Of a stretch of 64,000 nucleotides of DNA, positions 35,490 to 44,755 are shown piece by piece. Positions within the stretch are counted from its first letter, which is position 1. The number at the start of each line of letters is the position of its first letter. This DNA comes from Bermanella sp047621325 (lineage in GTDB: Bacteria; Pseudomonadota; Gammaproteobacteria; Pseudomonadales; Oceanobacteraceae): assembly GCA_047621325.1 (NCBI GenBank), contig JBLHLT010000004.1:62001-126000 (forward strand), written 5' to 3'. The notes under the pieces are model-generated. The model was not told the DNA's origin, searched no databases, and worked only from the letters and a program-made list of their open reading frames with translations. Position numbers and translations under genes: made by a program.

Positions 35490-35828
35490 ATGGCACTGGT
35501 ATATTCAACAGAAACAGGCCGCTTATGTGAGGGCTGCGAACAACCTTTAGACCAGTGTTGCTGTAAAGCCGCCACTGCCCCAGAAAGTGATGGTATTGTT
35601 CGCGTACAAAGAGAAAAGAAAGGTCGCGGCGGTAAAACCGTGACGATTATATCGGGGATAGAGGGCGATAAAAAAGAATTAACCGATTTATGCAAAAAAT
35701 TTAAAAAGCGTTTTGGCTCAGGTGGTGCGGTAAAAAATTGGACCATCGAACTACAAGGTGACCTCGCTCAGCAAAGTGTGAAATATTTACAAGAATTGGG
35801 CTTTCAAGCCAAACAAAGTGGTGGCTAA
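35490..35828 (+). CDS. SUI1/YciH-type translation initiation factor
   Basis: 112 residues from the ATG at 35490 (AAGGAG is six bases before it; an upstream ATG at 35475 is rejected). A Cys-rich start (LCEGCEQPLDQCCCK) precedes the SUI1 domain (GRGGKTVTIISGIEG, DLCKKFKKRFGSGGAVKN, KYLQELGFQAKQ). Bacterial YciH is thought to inhibit translation initiation of certain mRNAs under stress. Single gene. Confidence 0.92.
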   Translation: MALVYSTETGRLCEGCEQPLDQCCCKAATAPESDGIVRVQREKKGRGGKTVTIISGIEGDKKELTDLCKKFKKRFGSGGAVKNWTIELQGDLAQQSVKYLQELGFQAKQSGG

Positions 35829-35902
35829 ACAAGCGCTTAGCCCGCAAACTAGGCTAAAATGAATAATATTCAACGGATCTAAATTAAGGGAGCGGCAACA
35901 TC

Positions 35903-36250
35903 ATGGAGCTCAGTGTTAATGTTCTTAGCTGGCTAGGCCAGCCCAAAAAAGCGGTTAATGCGCAAACCATTAAATTCAACCGCTTTAATCTTATATTTAA
36001 TAGCCGTTGCAAGTTAAAACCTGGCCAACTTATTTTATTGAATATTGCTATGGGAATTCACACCCTTAGAGAAGTCAGTGCTCGAGTCGAAAACTGCGAA
36101 CGCTGTGGCCCTCACTATCAAGCTAAGGTGCGCTTCGTATTAGAACGACCTGACAAACAGCCCTACCGCGAAGCCATCGCCATTCTTAAAGCTATCGAAC
36201 AAAGCCTGCCAGCATCTTTGCGTGCTCCCCTACATATGCAGGCACCATAA
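35903..36250 (+). CDS. PilZ-like small protein, uncertain
   Basis: 115 residues. The central part KLKPGQLILLNIAMGIHTLR followed by EVSARVENCERCGPHYQAKV has the strand order of a PilZ-type barrel, but the c-di-GMP-binding RxxxR and D/NxSxxG motifs are missing. GGGAGCGGCAAC precedes the ATG. It lies 27 bases upstream of ackA in the same direction. If PilZ-like, it would be a non-binding member; this call is weak. Confidence 0.5.
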   Translation: MELSVNVLSWLGQPKKAVNAQTIKFNRFNLIFNSRCKLKPGQLILLNIAMGIHTLREVSARVENCERCGPHYQAKVRFVLERPDKQPYREAIAILKAIEQSLPASLRAPLHMQAP

Positions 36251-36277
36251 CCTACCTTAAGGATTTAATCGTTTTTT

Positions 36278-37465
36278 ATGATTTACGACTACACACTCGT
36301 TTTAAACTGCGGCAGTTCATCTTTAAAATTTGCTGTTCTTCAACCTCAATCTGGTGAATGTGCCATCCAAGGTTTAGCCGAGCGACTCGGCAGCAATCAA
36401 GCCAGCATCAGTTACCAAATAAATAACACTAAAAACCGTATTGAGTTAACCGATGGCGGCCATCAAGGTGCGATTGCTGCGGTAATTGAACTGCTTAAAG
36501 CTAATAACTTACTCGATTCCATCAAAGGCGTGGGTCATCGTGTTGTACATGGCGGTGAAGCGTTCAGTGAATCGCTATTAATTACCAACGAAAACCTTGA
36601 GCAACTTGAAACCCTAAGTCACCTTGCGCCGTTGCATAATCCGGTCAACCTTTTAGGCATTCAGGCCATTAATGCGCTGCTACCACAATTACCACAAGTC
36701 GCGGTGTTTGATACCGCCTTTCATCAGACTCTGCCAGAAGCCGCTTACTTATACGCCCTACCGTATGAGCTTTACGAGCAGCATGATGTTCGCCGCTATG
36801 GTTTCCACGGCACAAGCTATCGTTATGTCAGTGAAAAAGGCGCGAGCATCTTAGGCAAACCACTAAATGAAAGTCATTTCCTCATAGCTCACCTTGGTAA
36901 TGGGTGCAGTGCATGTGCCGTTCGCAATGGTGAAAGCGTTGATACCTCCATGGGGCTAACCCCTTTAGAAGGGCTAGCAATGGGCACGCGTAGCGGTGAT
37001 GTAGATCCAGGTTTGATGCCATTTTTATGCGAGCGCTTAAATATCTCCACCAGCGACGTGATGGACATACTCAATAAAAAAAGTGGGCTACTGGGTTTAT
37101 CTGGCATCAGTAATGATATGCGTGAAATTCAACAAGCCGCCGAACAAGGTGATATACGCGCAAATTTAGCCATCGAGGTATTTGCTTTTAAAATTGCCCG
37201 CTACCTTGGCGCATTAGCGGTTTCACTTCCCCGCATTGATGCCTTAATTTTCACCGGTGGCATCGGTGAAAATGATCGTTTCACTCGCTCATTAATACTC
37301 GAGCACCTCGCCATTTTAGGGTTTGAAATAGATGGCGAATTAAATCAAACCAATGGTGATGATGACGGTCGTATCACCACAGCAAGTAGCACTCTGGCCA
37401 TGGTGATTGCTACTAATGAAGAACTAATGATTGCAAAAGACACCTTCGTTCTTACTCAAGCTTAA
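36278..37465 (+). CDS. ackA: Acetate kinase
   Basis: 395 residues: LVLNCGSSSLKFAV (phosphate-binding), GHRVVHGGEAFSES, FDTAFHQTLPEAA, FHGTSYRYVSEKGA, HLGNGCSACAVRNGESVDTS and TGGIGEND are all intact. It converts acetyl phosphate and ADP to acetate and ATP, reversibly. pta follows 20 bases downstream, giving the usual acetate pathway operon. Confidence 0.98.
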   Translation: MIYDYTLVLNCGSSSLKFAVLQPQSGECAIQGLAERLGSNQASISYQINNTKNRIELTDGGHQGAIAAVIELLKANNLLDSIKGVGHRVVHGGEAFSESLLITNENLEQLETLSHLAPLHNPVNLLGIQAINALLPQLPQVAVFDTAFHQTLPEAAYLYALPYELYEQHDVRRYGFHGTSYRYVSEKGASILGKPLNESHFLIAHLGNGCSACAVRNGESVDTSMGLTPLEGLAMGTRSGDVDPGLMPFLCERLNISTSDVMDILNKKSGLLGLSGISNDMREIQQAAEQGDIRANLAIEVFAFKIARYLGALAVSLPRIDALIFTGGIGENDRFTRSLILEHLAILGFEIDGELNQTNGDDDGRITTASSTLAMVIATNEELMIAKDTFVLTQA

Positions 37466-37485
37466 TATCGGTATCAGGATTTAGC

Positions 37486-39609
37486 ATGCATCAACATACA
37501 TTTTTTATCGCCCCGACTGAAATGGATACGGGGCTGACATCAATTACGCTAGGTTTAATTCGTGCGCTTGACCAACTTGGTTTAAAAGTCGGAGTGTGTA
37601 AGCCCATCGCAAGTGCCGCGGCAGACAAACAGCATCGTGCCATTGACCTCATCACACTCGCCAGTGGCATTGCACCGCCAAAAGCGATCAGCTTGCAACA
37701 CGCACAGAAAATGATTAGCAGCGGCCAGCAAGATCGCTTAATGGAAGAAGTCATCGCCATGCACCGCAAGGTGCGTGAAGAAGTCGACATCGTTATTTTC
37801 GAAGGTCTAGAACCTGACCGTACGGAGCCGTTTACGGCCAAGCTTAATGTCGAAATGGCAAAAACATTAGACGCTGAAATCATCTTGGTCACCGCACCAA
37901 AAAATCGTGATATTAACGCACTGTCTGACCACCTAAATATTGTGAAAGGTTTATTTGGCGGCGACAAAAACCGAAACCTTCTTGGCTGCATCATTAACAA
38001 GGTGAATGCACCCAAAAAAGCCAGCAACCCACTAAAAGCAAATATGCCTATTGCAAGTGACGTCGTCAGCAGCATATTAGAAGGCAGTCCATATCAAAAA
38101 CTGGAGAGCGAACACTTTAAAATACTCGGGTTAATCCCTTGGGATGCAAGTTTAATCGCACCTCGTACCTTAGATATTGCAGAGTATTTACAAGCTAAAA
38201 TACTCAACGATCAAGGCTTAGAAAGTGCCCGTGTGAAGCGTATTAGTCTATGTGCGCGTACCGTGCAGAACATGGTTAATGATTTGCAGCCTGGTACCCT
38301 TGTGGTGACCCCTGGTGATCGTGATGATATTTTATTGGCCAGTGCCATGGCCGCCAATAATGGCGTACCACTAGCGGGGATTTTACTAACCAGTGGCATC
38401 GCACCTGATGAGCGAGTCATGTCGTTAGTGAAACCTGCCCTTAGCCATTTGCCAATCATGTCCGTTGAAACAGATACCTTTCAAACGGCGTCCCAATTGT
38501 CACATATGTCAGAAGGCGTAAAAGCAGACGATACCGAACGAGTCGAGTCCATCATGAACCACATGGCGGCTCATATTAACGGCGGCTTTTTGAAAGAGCG
38601 CCTGCAAATTGATTTACAACCTCGTTTAAGCCCAGCGGCTTTCCGTTATCAATTAGTACAGCTTGCACAAGCGGCTAAAAAGCGGGTTGTTCTGCCAGAA
38701 GGTGAAGAACCTAGAACCATACAAGCTGCCGCCATTTGCCAAGAACGTGGTATTGCACAATGTATTTTACTTGGGCGCAAAGCAATCATTGAGCAACAAG
38801 CAACCAGCCTAGGCATTCAATTACCTGAAGGCTTAATCATCATGGACCCAGATGACATTCGCACAAACTATATCGCCCCAATGGTTGAGCTGCGCAAGCA
38901 TAAGCAACTGTCACCACCAATGGCCGAAGCTCAACTAGAAGACACCGTTGTATTAGGCACCATGATGCTAGCATTAGACGAAGTAGATGGCTTAGTGAGT
39001 GGTGCCATTCATACCACCGCCAACACCATCCGCCCTGCTCTGCAATTAATTAAAACAGCGCCAGGAGCCAAACTGGTATCTTCTATTTTCTTTATGCTAC
39101 TGCCTGAACAAGTAATGGTTTATGGTGACTGCGCCGTTAACCCAGACCCAACTGCAGAAGAACTAGCTGACATCGCCTTACAAAGTGCGCATAGTGCTAA
39201 AGCATTTGGCATTGAACCAAAGGTGGCCATGATTAGTTATTCAACCGGCTCATCCGGTTCAGGCAGTGACGTTGAAAAAGTGCGCAGTGCTACCGCTATT
39301 GCACAAGCAAAACAACCAGACTTAATATTAGACGGGCCACTGCAATATGACGCCGCGACCACGGTTAATGTCGCAGCCTCTAAGGCACCTAATAGTAAGG
39401 TAGCGGGTCAAGCCAGTGTATTAATATTCCCAGACTTAAATACAGGTAATACCACTTATAAAGCGGTGCAACGCAGTGCGAATGTCGTCAGTATCGGCCC
39501 GATGTTGCAAGGACTTGCTAAGCCTGTAAATGACTTATCTCGTGGTGCATTAGTCGAAGATATCGTGTACACCATTGCATTAACCGCTATTCAAGCAACA
39601 CAGATATAA
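37486..39609 (+). CDS. pta: Phosphate acetyltransferase (long form)
   Basis: 707 residues, the long Pta: an N-terminal P-loop-like BioD domain (FIAPTEMDTGLTSITLGLIR), a DRTGG domain (about 215-330) and the C-terminal acetyltransferase (VVLPEGEEPRTIQAAAICQE; SYSTGSSGSGSDVEKVRSAT). It makes acetyl phosphate from acetyl-CoA. The third domain is complete, so full activity is expected. The operon ends with a hairpin at 39616. Confidence 0.98.
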   Translation: MHQHTFFIAPTEMDTGLTSITLGLIRALDQLGLKVGVCKPIASAAADKQHRAIDLITLASGIAPPKAISLQHAQKMISSGQQDRLMEEVIAMHRKVREEVDIVIFEGLEPDRTEPFTAKLNVEMAKTLDAEIILVTAPKNRDINALSDHLNIVKGLFGGDKNRNLLGCIINKVNAPKKASNPLKANMPIASDVVSSILEGSPYQKLESEHFKILGLIPWDASLIAPRTLDIAEYLQAKILNDQGLESARVKRISLCARTVQNMVNDLQPGTLVVTPGDRDDILLASAMAANNGVPLAGILLTSGIAPDERVMSLVKPALSHLPIMSVETDTFQTASQLSHMSEGVKADDTERVESIMNHMAAHINGGFLKERLQIDLQPRLSPAAFRYQLVQLAQAAKKRVVLPEGEEPRTIQAAAICQERGIAQCILLGRKAIIEQQATSLGIQLPEGLIIMDPDDIRTNYIAPMVELRKHKQLSPPMAEAQLEDTVVLGTMMLALDEVDGLVSGAIHTTANTIRPALQLIKTAPGAKLVSSIFFMLLPEQVMVYGDCAVNPDPTAEELADIALQSAHSAKAFGIEPKVAMISYSTGSSGSGSDVEKVRSATAIAQAKQPDLILDGPLQYDAATTVNVAASKAPNSKVAGQASVLIFPDLNTGNTTYKAVQRSANVVSIGPMLQGLAKPVNDLSRGALVEDIVYTIALTAIQATQI

Positions 39610-39615
39610 ACTAAG

Positions 39616-39646
39616 CGTCAAGTTGGCTTAAATAGCCAACTTGACG
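39616..39646 (+). terminator. Terminator of ackA-pta
   Basis: CGTCAAGTTGGCT and AGCCAACTTGACG form a perfect 13-base-pair stem with a five-base loop seven bases after the pta stop codon. There is no strong T-tract after it (GTAGTGTTTAG), so efficiency is uncertain. Confidence 0.7.
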
Positions 39647-39717
39647 GTAGTGTTTAGTCATTTGTCTTACTTCGGTTTGAAGTATGATAAGTGAGATAAT
39701 AAAAAACGAGTTATAAC

Positions 39718-40635
39718 ATGTTGAATTTTTTACCTAGCCCAATCGTCGGTGCGATAGCATCCTTATTATTGCTCATTAATGTGCTTTTTTGGTGTCCTAT
39801 ACTGCTATTAGTCGCATTAGTAAAAGTATTGATTCCTATTAAACTCCTACGCTTAGTGATCGACCCTATTCTGATTAAAATTGCAGAAGGCTGGGTACTA
39901 TGCAATTCAGGATGGATGAAACTCACACAAAATACACAGTGGGATGTTCAAGGCTTAGGCCAGCTAAAATACAAAGGCTGGTATCTAGTCAATGCCAATC
40001 ATCAGTCTTGGGTTGACATCCTCGTTCTACAGCATGTCTTTAATGGCAAAATCCCATTGCTTAAGTTTTTCTTAAAACAAGAATTAATTAAAGTGCCTAT
40101 TATGGGATTATCTTGGTGGGCGCTCGACTTCCCATTCATGAAACGTTTCAGTAAAGATTACCTTGAAAAACACCCAGAAATGAAAGGTAAAGATTTAGAA
40201 ACCACTCGTAAGGCGTGCGAGAAATTTTCGGCTATACCCACCAGTGTGATGAATTTCCTAGAAGGCACGCGTTTCACCCAATACAAGTACGACAAACAAA
40301 AACCACCCTATCGCTATCTATTAAAACCTAAAGCCGGTGGGATCGCGTTTGCCATCAATGCAATGGGCGATAAATTTAATAGCCTACTCAACATTACAAT
40401 TGTGTACCCAGATGGCATACCAAGCTTCAGTGATTTTTTATCAGGCAAAGTAAAACGTATTATTGTGCGAGTACAAGAAGAAGCCATACCCGCTAATTTC
40501 TCTCAGAAAGATTACAATAACGATCCGCAGTTTCGTCAAGAATTTCAACAATGGACCCACCAATTGTGGTTAGAAAAAGACGAACTCATTCATGATTTAT
40601 TAGATGGCCAACCACACCAACCACTTAATGAATAA
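39718..40635 (+). CDS. YihG-like 1-acylglycerol-3-phosphate acyltransferase
   Basis: 305 residues. A hydrophobic N-terminus (about 10-45) is followed by the PlsC motifs ANHQSWVDILVLQ (H-x4-D), LKFFLKQELIKVPIMG and MNFLEGTRFTQYKYD. The sequence and length fit the YihG/LPLAT branch. It would acylate lysophospholipids in the inner membrane. cysK starts 25 bases further on, but a functional link is not apparent. Confidence 0.9.
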   Translation: MLNFLPSPIVGAIASLLLLINVLFWCPILLLVALVKVLIPIKLLRLVIDPILIKIAEGWVLCNSGWMKLTQNTQWDVQGLGQLKYKGWYLVNANHQSWVDILVLQHVFNGKIPLLKFFLKQELIKVPIMGLSWWALDFPFMKRFSKDYLEKHPEMKGKDLETTRKACEKFSAIPTSVMNFLEGTRFTQYKYDKQKPPYRYLLKPKAGGIAFAINAMGDKFNSLLNITIVYPDGIPSFSDFLSGKVKRIIVRVQEEAIPANFSQKDYNNDPQFRQEFQQWTHQLWLEKDELIHDLLDGQPHQPLNE

Positions 40636-40660
40636 AATTATTTAATACAGGAATTCAAAC

Positions 40661-41623
40661 ATGAAGGTTTATGACGATATTTCATTATCCATTGGCAATA
40701 CGCCTTTGGTACGTTTAAAAAAATTAACTCAAGCAAATATATTATTAAAAATAGAAAGCCGTAACCCTGCGCAGTCGGTGAAATGTCGCATTGGTGCCAA
40801 CATGATTTGGCAAGCTGAAAAAGACGGCCTACTAAAGCCAGGCATGGAAATAGTCGAGCCAACCAGTGGCAACACGGGTATCGCACTAGCGTTTGTCGGT
40901 GCAGCACGCGGCTATAAAGTAACCCTTACCATGCCTGAAACCATGAGTATTGAACGCCGCAAAGTTATGAAAGCCTTGGGCGCAAATATCGTATTAACCG
41001 AAGGCCCTAAGGGCATGCGCGGCGCAATCGAAAAAGCGCAAGAATGGGTAAACGAATCGCCAAATACTCGCTTCATGCCGCAACAGTTTAGCAACCCTGC
41101 TAACCCTGCTATCCATGAACAAACCACTGGCCCTGAAATTTGGAATGACACCGACGGCACGGTTGACGTCATCGTAGCTGGCGTAGGTACAGGCGGTACC
41201 ATCAGTGGTGTGAGCCGTTATATTAAAAACAGCAAAGGCAAGGCTATTACATCGGTTGCCGTTGAGCCTGAAGCCTCACAGATCATTGCGCAAGCTATGA
41301 GAGGCGAAGCTATCACCCCTGCCCCACATAAAATTCAAGGTATTGGCGCTAACTTCATCCCTGATAACTTAGATTTATCTCTTATCGATCAAGTAGAAGC
41401 CATCAGTAACGAGTTGGCCATTGAAACAGCCCGTAAACTCATGTCAGAAGAAGGTATTTTGGCGGGTATATCAGGCGGTGCAGCGGTGGCGGCGGCTATG
41501 CGCCTAGCAGAGCAGGATCAGTTTAAAGATAAAACCATTGTCGTTATTTTACCGGACAGTGGTGAACGCTACTTGTCTACCATTTTATTTGATGGCATGT
41601 TCAGCGCAAACGAAGGCGCTTAA
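40661..41623 (+). CDS. cysK: Cysteine synthase A
   Basis: 320 residues of the PLP-dependent O-acetylserine sulfhydrylase family: SIGNTPLVRLKK, pyridoxal-binding Lys41 in SVKCRIGANMI, EPTSGNTGIALAFV, and the phosphate-binding GVGTGGTISGVSR. The motif MPQQFSNPANPAIHEQTTGP fits CysK rather than CysM. It makes cysteine from O-acetylserine and sulfide. A strong terminator follows. Confidence 0.96.
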   Translation: MKVYDDISLSIGNTPLVRLKKLTQANILLKIESRNPAQSVKCRIGANMIWQAEKDGLLKPGMEIVEPTSGNTGIALAFVGAARGYKVTLTMPETMSIERRKVMKALGANIVLTEGPKGMRGAIEKAQEWVNESPNTRFMPQQFSNPANPAIHEQTTGPEIWNDTDGTVDVIVAGVGTGGTISGVSRYIKNSKGKAITSVAVEPEASQIIAQAMRGEAITPAPHKIQGIGANFIPDNLDLSLIDQVEAISNELAIETARKLMSEEGILAGISGGAAVAAAMRLAEQDQFKDKTIVVILPDSGERYLSTILFDGMFSANEGA

Positions 41624-41633
41624 TCACACCAAT

Positions 41634-41665
41634 ATTACGCCGATAACATCGGCGTAATGTTTTCT
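41634..41665 (+). terminator. Terminator of cysK
   Basis: ATTACGCCGAT and ATCGGCGTAAT form a perfect 11-base-pair stem with a three-base loop, followed by GTTTTCTT. It lies ten bases after the cysK stop codon. Confidence 0.9.
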
Positions 41666-41683
41666 TACTCCCACCTTGATTCG

Positions 41684-42697
41684 TTAATCATCTGTGCCAA
41701 ATATCATTTCAAATTGCAAAGTAATGGCAGGTGTCATTTCAAAGTCATTCTCAATCGGCCAAGCCAGTTCTGGTACTAACTCAGCAAACACATAATGTTT
41801 ATAAATCTTACGACGATAACTGACCGATAACACGGTATTCGTTAACTTAGTAACATCTTCTGTATCACCAAAAAAACCTAACCGGTACAACATGGCTGAA
41901 CGCGGGCTGAGTTCATCAAAAATCGAGACATTACTATCTAAGTTGGCAAAGTCATCATTCAATAAATAATCCGCATTAAAACCAATACGAAAGTGACGGG
42001 TAAAGTCTAATGGCCGGATAGCACTGGTACTAAAACGAGCGCCCCATTCTTCATCCGTGCGCCACGATATTGTTTGCAAAATTCGTGTTCGCCACGTTTG
42101 AAAATAATCCGTTCGTCTTGTACGCACACGAGAGAAAAATACAGGTTCACCTGCCCAACGAACACCGTTATCAAAACTGGTTTTCCAGTGACGCCTTTCT
42201 TTGAAATCAACTCGAATGGCGGTTGAATAGGTCACGTTATCGGTTGTGCCTAAGACATTGGTTTCATCGACACTGTCTTCATTTTCGTCGGTTTCAACCA
42301 ATAATTTGAAGCGATCACGGGTGCGAGGTAAAACTAGCCGAAGGTTTAAACCCGCTTGATAATTAGGTTCTAACTTATTCTCACGGCGACTAATAAAATA
42401 CACACGACCATTACTGCCTGAGGATTCATCTTCAATGATTTCATCATCAAAAAAAGCCCCCATAAAGAAGGAGTCGACGCCGTCATTTAAACTTTCAACA
42501 TAACTAGATGCCACGCCCTGCGTCCAGTCTAAAAATAATACGTTGGTGTAATCATCTATCTCGTCATGTTTGTCTGTCACGATGTAGTGTTGATCTGGCG
42601 CCGACGGCTCCACATCATAAAATTGAGCTTCACTGGGGGCGCTCCAAATAAATGAAGTACGCCCAATTAACACAACAAGTACCAGCCATTTAATCAA
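41684..42697 (-). CDS. Exported beta-strand-rich protein, outer-membrane candidate
   Basis: 337 residues with a signal peptide (about 1-20, cleavage near WSAPS). The mature part has repeated strands with aromatic girdle residues (GLNLRLVLPRTRDRFKLLVE, YSTAIRVDFKERRHWKTSFD, GIRF-type segments and a final LQFEMIFG). The last residue is Asp rather than Phe, so a classical barrel C-terminal signature is lacking. It ends the fieF-like transcription unit (two-base gap). Function is unknown. Confidence 0.7.
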   Translation of the reverse strand: MIKWLVLVVLIGRTSFIWSAPSEAQFYDVEPSAPDQHYIVTDKHDEIDDYTNVLFLDWTQGVASSYVESLNDGVDSFFMGAFFDDEIIEDESSGSNGRVYFISRRENKLEPNYQAGLNLRLVLPRTRDRFKLLVETDENEDSVDETNVLGTTDNVTYSTAIRVDFKERRHWKTSFDNGVRWAGEPVFFSRVRTRRTDYFQTWRTRILQTISWRTDEEWGARFSTSAIRPLDFTRHFRIGFNADYLLNDDFANLDSNVSIFDELSPRSAMLYRLGFFGDTEDVTKLTNTVLSVSYRRKIYKHYVFAELVPELAWPIENDFEMTPAITLQFEMIFGTDD

Positions 42698-42699
42698 AT

Positions 42700-43569
42700 C
42701 TAACCCTCTACTTTAACGGGGTCATGGTGAACCAGCACATCCGCATTTGGATAAGCTTCTTTAATCTTTTTCTCGATCCTACCGCCAATTTCATGAGCCG
42801 ACCAAAGCGCCAAATTTTCATCTAGTTCTAAATGAAACTGGATAAACAGGTCTGGGCCAGACTGACGACAACGAACATCATGACACCCTTCAGGGCCATG
42901 CTCTTTACGCACCAGTTTTTCAACAATCGCCTCAACTTCAGGTAATTGCTGATCCATCAGTTCTTTAAACGCCTTAGTGCCCACCTGCCATGCACTCACA
43001 CACAAGAAAACACCAATGCCAATAGCCATGATAGAGTCAATCCAAAACCAACCAAAACCAACCAACGCCATAGCAATCAATACTGCCGCATTCATTAACA
43101 AATCACCTTGGTAATGCAAGGAATCCGCCTCAACAATCAAGGATTTAGATTTACTAATCACATACTTCTGAAAGCTCACCAAACCAAGAGTCAAAATAAT
43201 GGCCAATAAACTCACACCAATACCAATGTGGCTATTAACCATTTGGCGATTATCAAGCATGACATCAAAACTATTCAATACTAATACCACCGCCGAGCCC
43301 ACCATAAAGGCTGATTGCGCAAGCGCCGCAATCGACTCTAACTTACCGTGACCAAATTTATGGTCATCGTCGGCTGGGATAAGCGCATAGCGCAACGCAA
43401 TGAAATTAATAATAGAGGTGACGCCATCTAGCATGGAATCTAGCAATGAACCCAATAGGCTCACTGAGCCTGTAGACCAATAAGCCCAAGTTTTAGCAAT
43501 GATAAGTATTATTGCGACAACCACACTGGCAATCGTGGCTTGCCGACTTAGATGAGAATAGTCTGACAT
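42700..43569 (-). CDS. Cation diffusion facilitator (FieF-like)
   Basis: 289 residues with six membrane helices. Metal-binding motifs are SLLDSMLDGVTS in helix 2 (D-x3-D) and DSLHYQGDLLMNA in helix 5 (H-x3-D), as in FieF; the C-terminal cytoplasmic domain has CHDVRCRQSGPDLFIQFHLE. It should export zinc or iron in exchange for protons. The beta-rich exported protein at 41684 starts two bases after it and may be functionally linked. Confidence 0.93.
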   Translation of the reverse strand: MSDYSHLSRQATIASVVVAIILIIAKTWAYWSTGSVSLLGSLLDSMLDGVTSIINFIALRYALIPADDDHKFGHGKLESIAALAQSAFMVGSAVVLVLNSFDVMLDNRQMVNSHIGIGVSLLAIILTLGLVSFQKYVISKSKSLIVEADSLHYQGDLLMNAAVLIAMALVGFGWFWIDSIMAIGIGVFLCVSAWQVGTKAFKELMDQQLPEVEAIVEKLVRKEHGPEGCHDVRCRQSGPDLFIQFHLELDENLALWSAHEIGGRIEKKIKEAYPNADVLVHHDPVKVEG

Positions 43570-43695
43570 TCGTTTTCCTAACTGCTTATTTTACCCTAGC
43601 ACAACTTTATCTTTGAGTGCCCAGACGAACCTATTTGCAACGCATTCTTAATAGGTTCATCTATACTCATAAAAGTCATTAAATTTGGGGGCATT

Positions 43696-44487
43696 ATGGC
43701 ATTAGATGTCAAAGATCTCACGGTTCTTTTAATTGAGCCTTCGGTTACTCAAAGCAAATTCTTAATCAATGCGATGGCTCATCACGGCATCGTAAACGTA
43801 GATGTGTGCTCTACAGGTGCACATGCATTAGAACACGCTGAAGTACACCAGCCGGACCTTATTATTAGTACCATGTATTATGACGACATGAATGCCATAG
43901 AGCTGGTTACCAAGCTGCGTAACAATCCCAACACTCAAGATTTAAATTTTATGTTGGTATCAAGCGAAACCGACAAAAAAATGCTAGATGACATCAAACA
44001 AACGGGTGTACTGGCTATATTGCCTAAACCGTTTGATCAGCGTGACTTTTTAACCGCCTTAAATGCCGCTAAAGATACGATTGAAGTTGATAGCATTGAA
44101 CTTAATGATATTGACATCGAATCGCTAAAAGCACTAATCGTCGATGACTCACTCACCGCACGAAAACATATTATTAGGCTATTAAACGCCTGTGGCGTTG
44201 AACAAACAGTGCAAGCAGAAAATGGCTTAGAAGCCATAGAGATATTAAAAACAGAAACCGTTGATTTTATTATCAGTGATTACAACATGCCACATATGAA
44301 CGGTGAAGAATTAGCAAACTATCTGCGTCAGTCAGAATATTCATACTTACCCATATTAATGGTTACCAGCGAACAGGATTCCAGTCGTTTAAGCGCTGTG
44401 CGCCAAGCGGGTGTATGTGCCTTATTTGATAAAACCATTGTACCCGCTTCGTTAAAAGACGCATTACGCGCCGCGCTTAGCAGCTAA
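43696..44487 (+). CDS. Twin-receiver protein with an inactive first receiver
   Basis: 263 residues with two receiver domains and no output domain. The first (1-125) has EP instead of the acidic pair and Thr59 at the phospho-acceptor position (DLIISTMYYDDMNA), while its KP lysine (K111) is kept. The second (140-263) is complete: D150/D151, D195 in IISDYNMPHMNG, and K246. It should be phosphorylated on the second domain only. A gene this close to fieF on the other strand is probably independent. Partner kinase and target are unknown. Confidence 0.9.
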   Translation: MALDVKDLTVLLIEPSVTQSKFLINAMAHHGIVNVDVCSTGAHALEHAEVHQPDLIISTMYYDDMNAIELVTKLRNNPNTQDLNFMLVSSETDKKMLDDIKQTGVLAILPKPFDQRDFLTALNAAKDTIEVDSIELNDIDIESLKALIVDDSLTARKHIIRLLNACGVEQTVQAENGLEAIEILKTETVDFIISDYNMPHMNGEELANYLRQSEYSYLPILMVTSEQDSSRLSAVRQAGVCALFDKTIVPASLKDALRAALSS

Positions 44488-44494
44488 TAAACAG

Positions 44495-44755
44495 TTACTT
44501 AGACGCGTTAATTGTATCTAACATCATGGTGCAAGCGTTGTTTTTACTATCGGCTTCTATCATGTATGTTTCTTTTTTTGCGGTAATTAATAACAACTGC
44601 GGTTCAGCCCAGCGTAAAAAATACCCTTGATCAACTGCCTCCTCTAGCGCTTTACAACTGTCATTTTGCCACCAACTGTAAAGCAATGTCATCAGAACCA
44701 AGGCGATACTCACCGCACCAAACGGTAAAATTGATTTTGTGTGTAGCATATTCAC
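44495..44755 (-). CDS. Small membrane-anchored unknown protein
   Basis: 86 residues with one N-terminal membrane helix (about 11-28) and a short periplasmic part containing two Cys (C34, C75). It starts with GTG inside the stop codon of the preceding acyltransferase gene (GTGA overlap), or with the ATG six bases later. Translation is therefore coupled to the acyltransferase. Family not recognised. Confidence 0.6.
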   Translation of the reverse strand: MNMLHTKSILPFGAVSIALVLMTLLYSWWQNDSCKALEEAVDQGYFLRWAEPQLLLITAKKETYMIEADSKNNACTMMLDTINASK

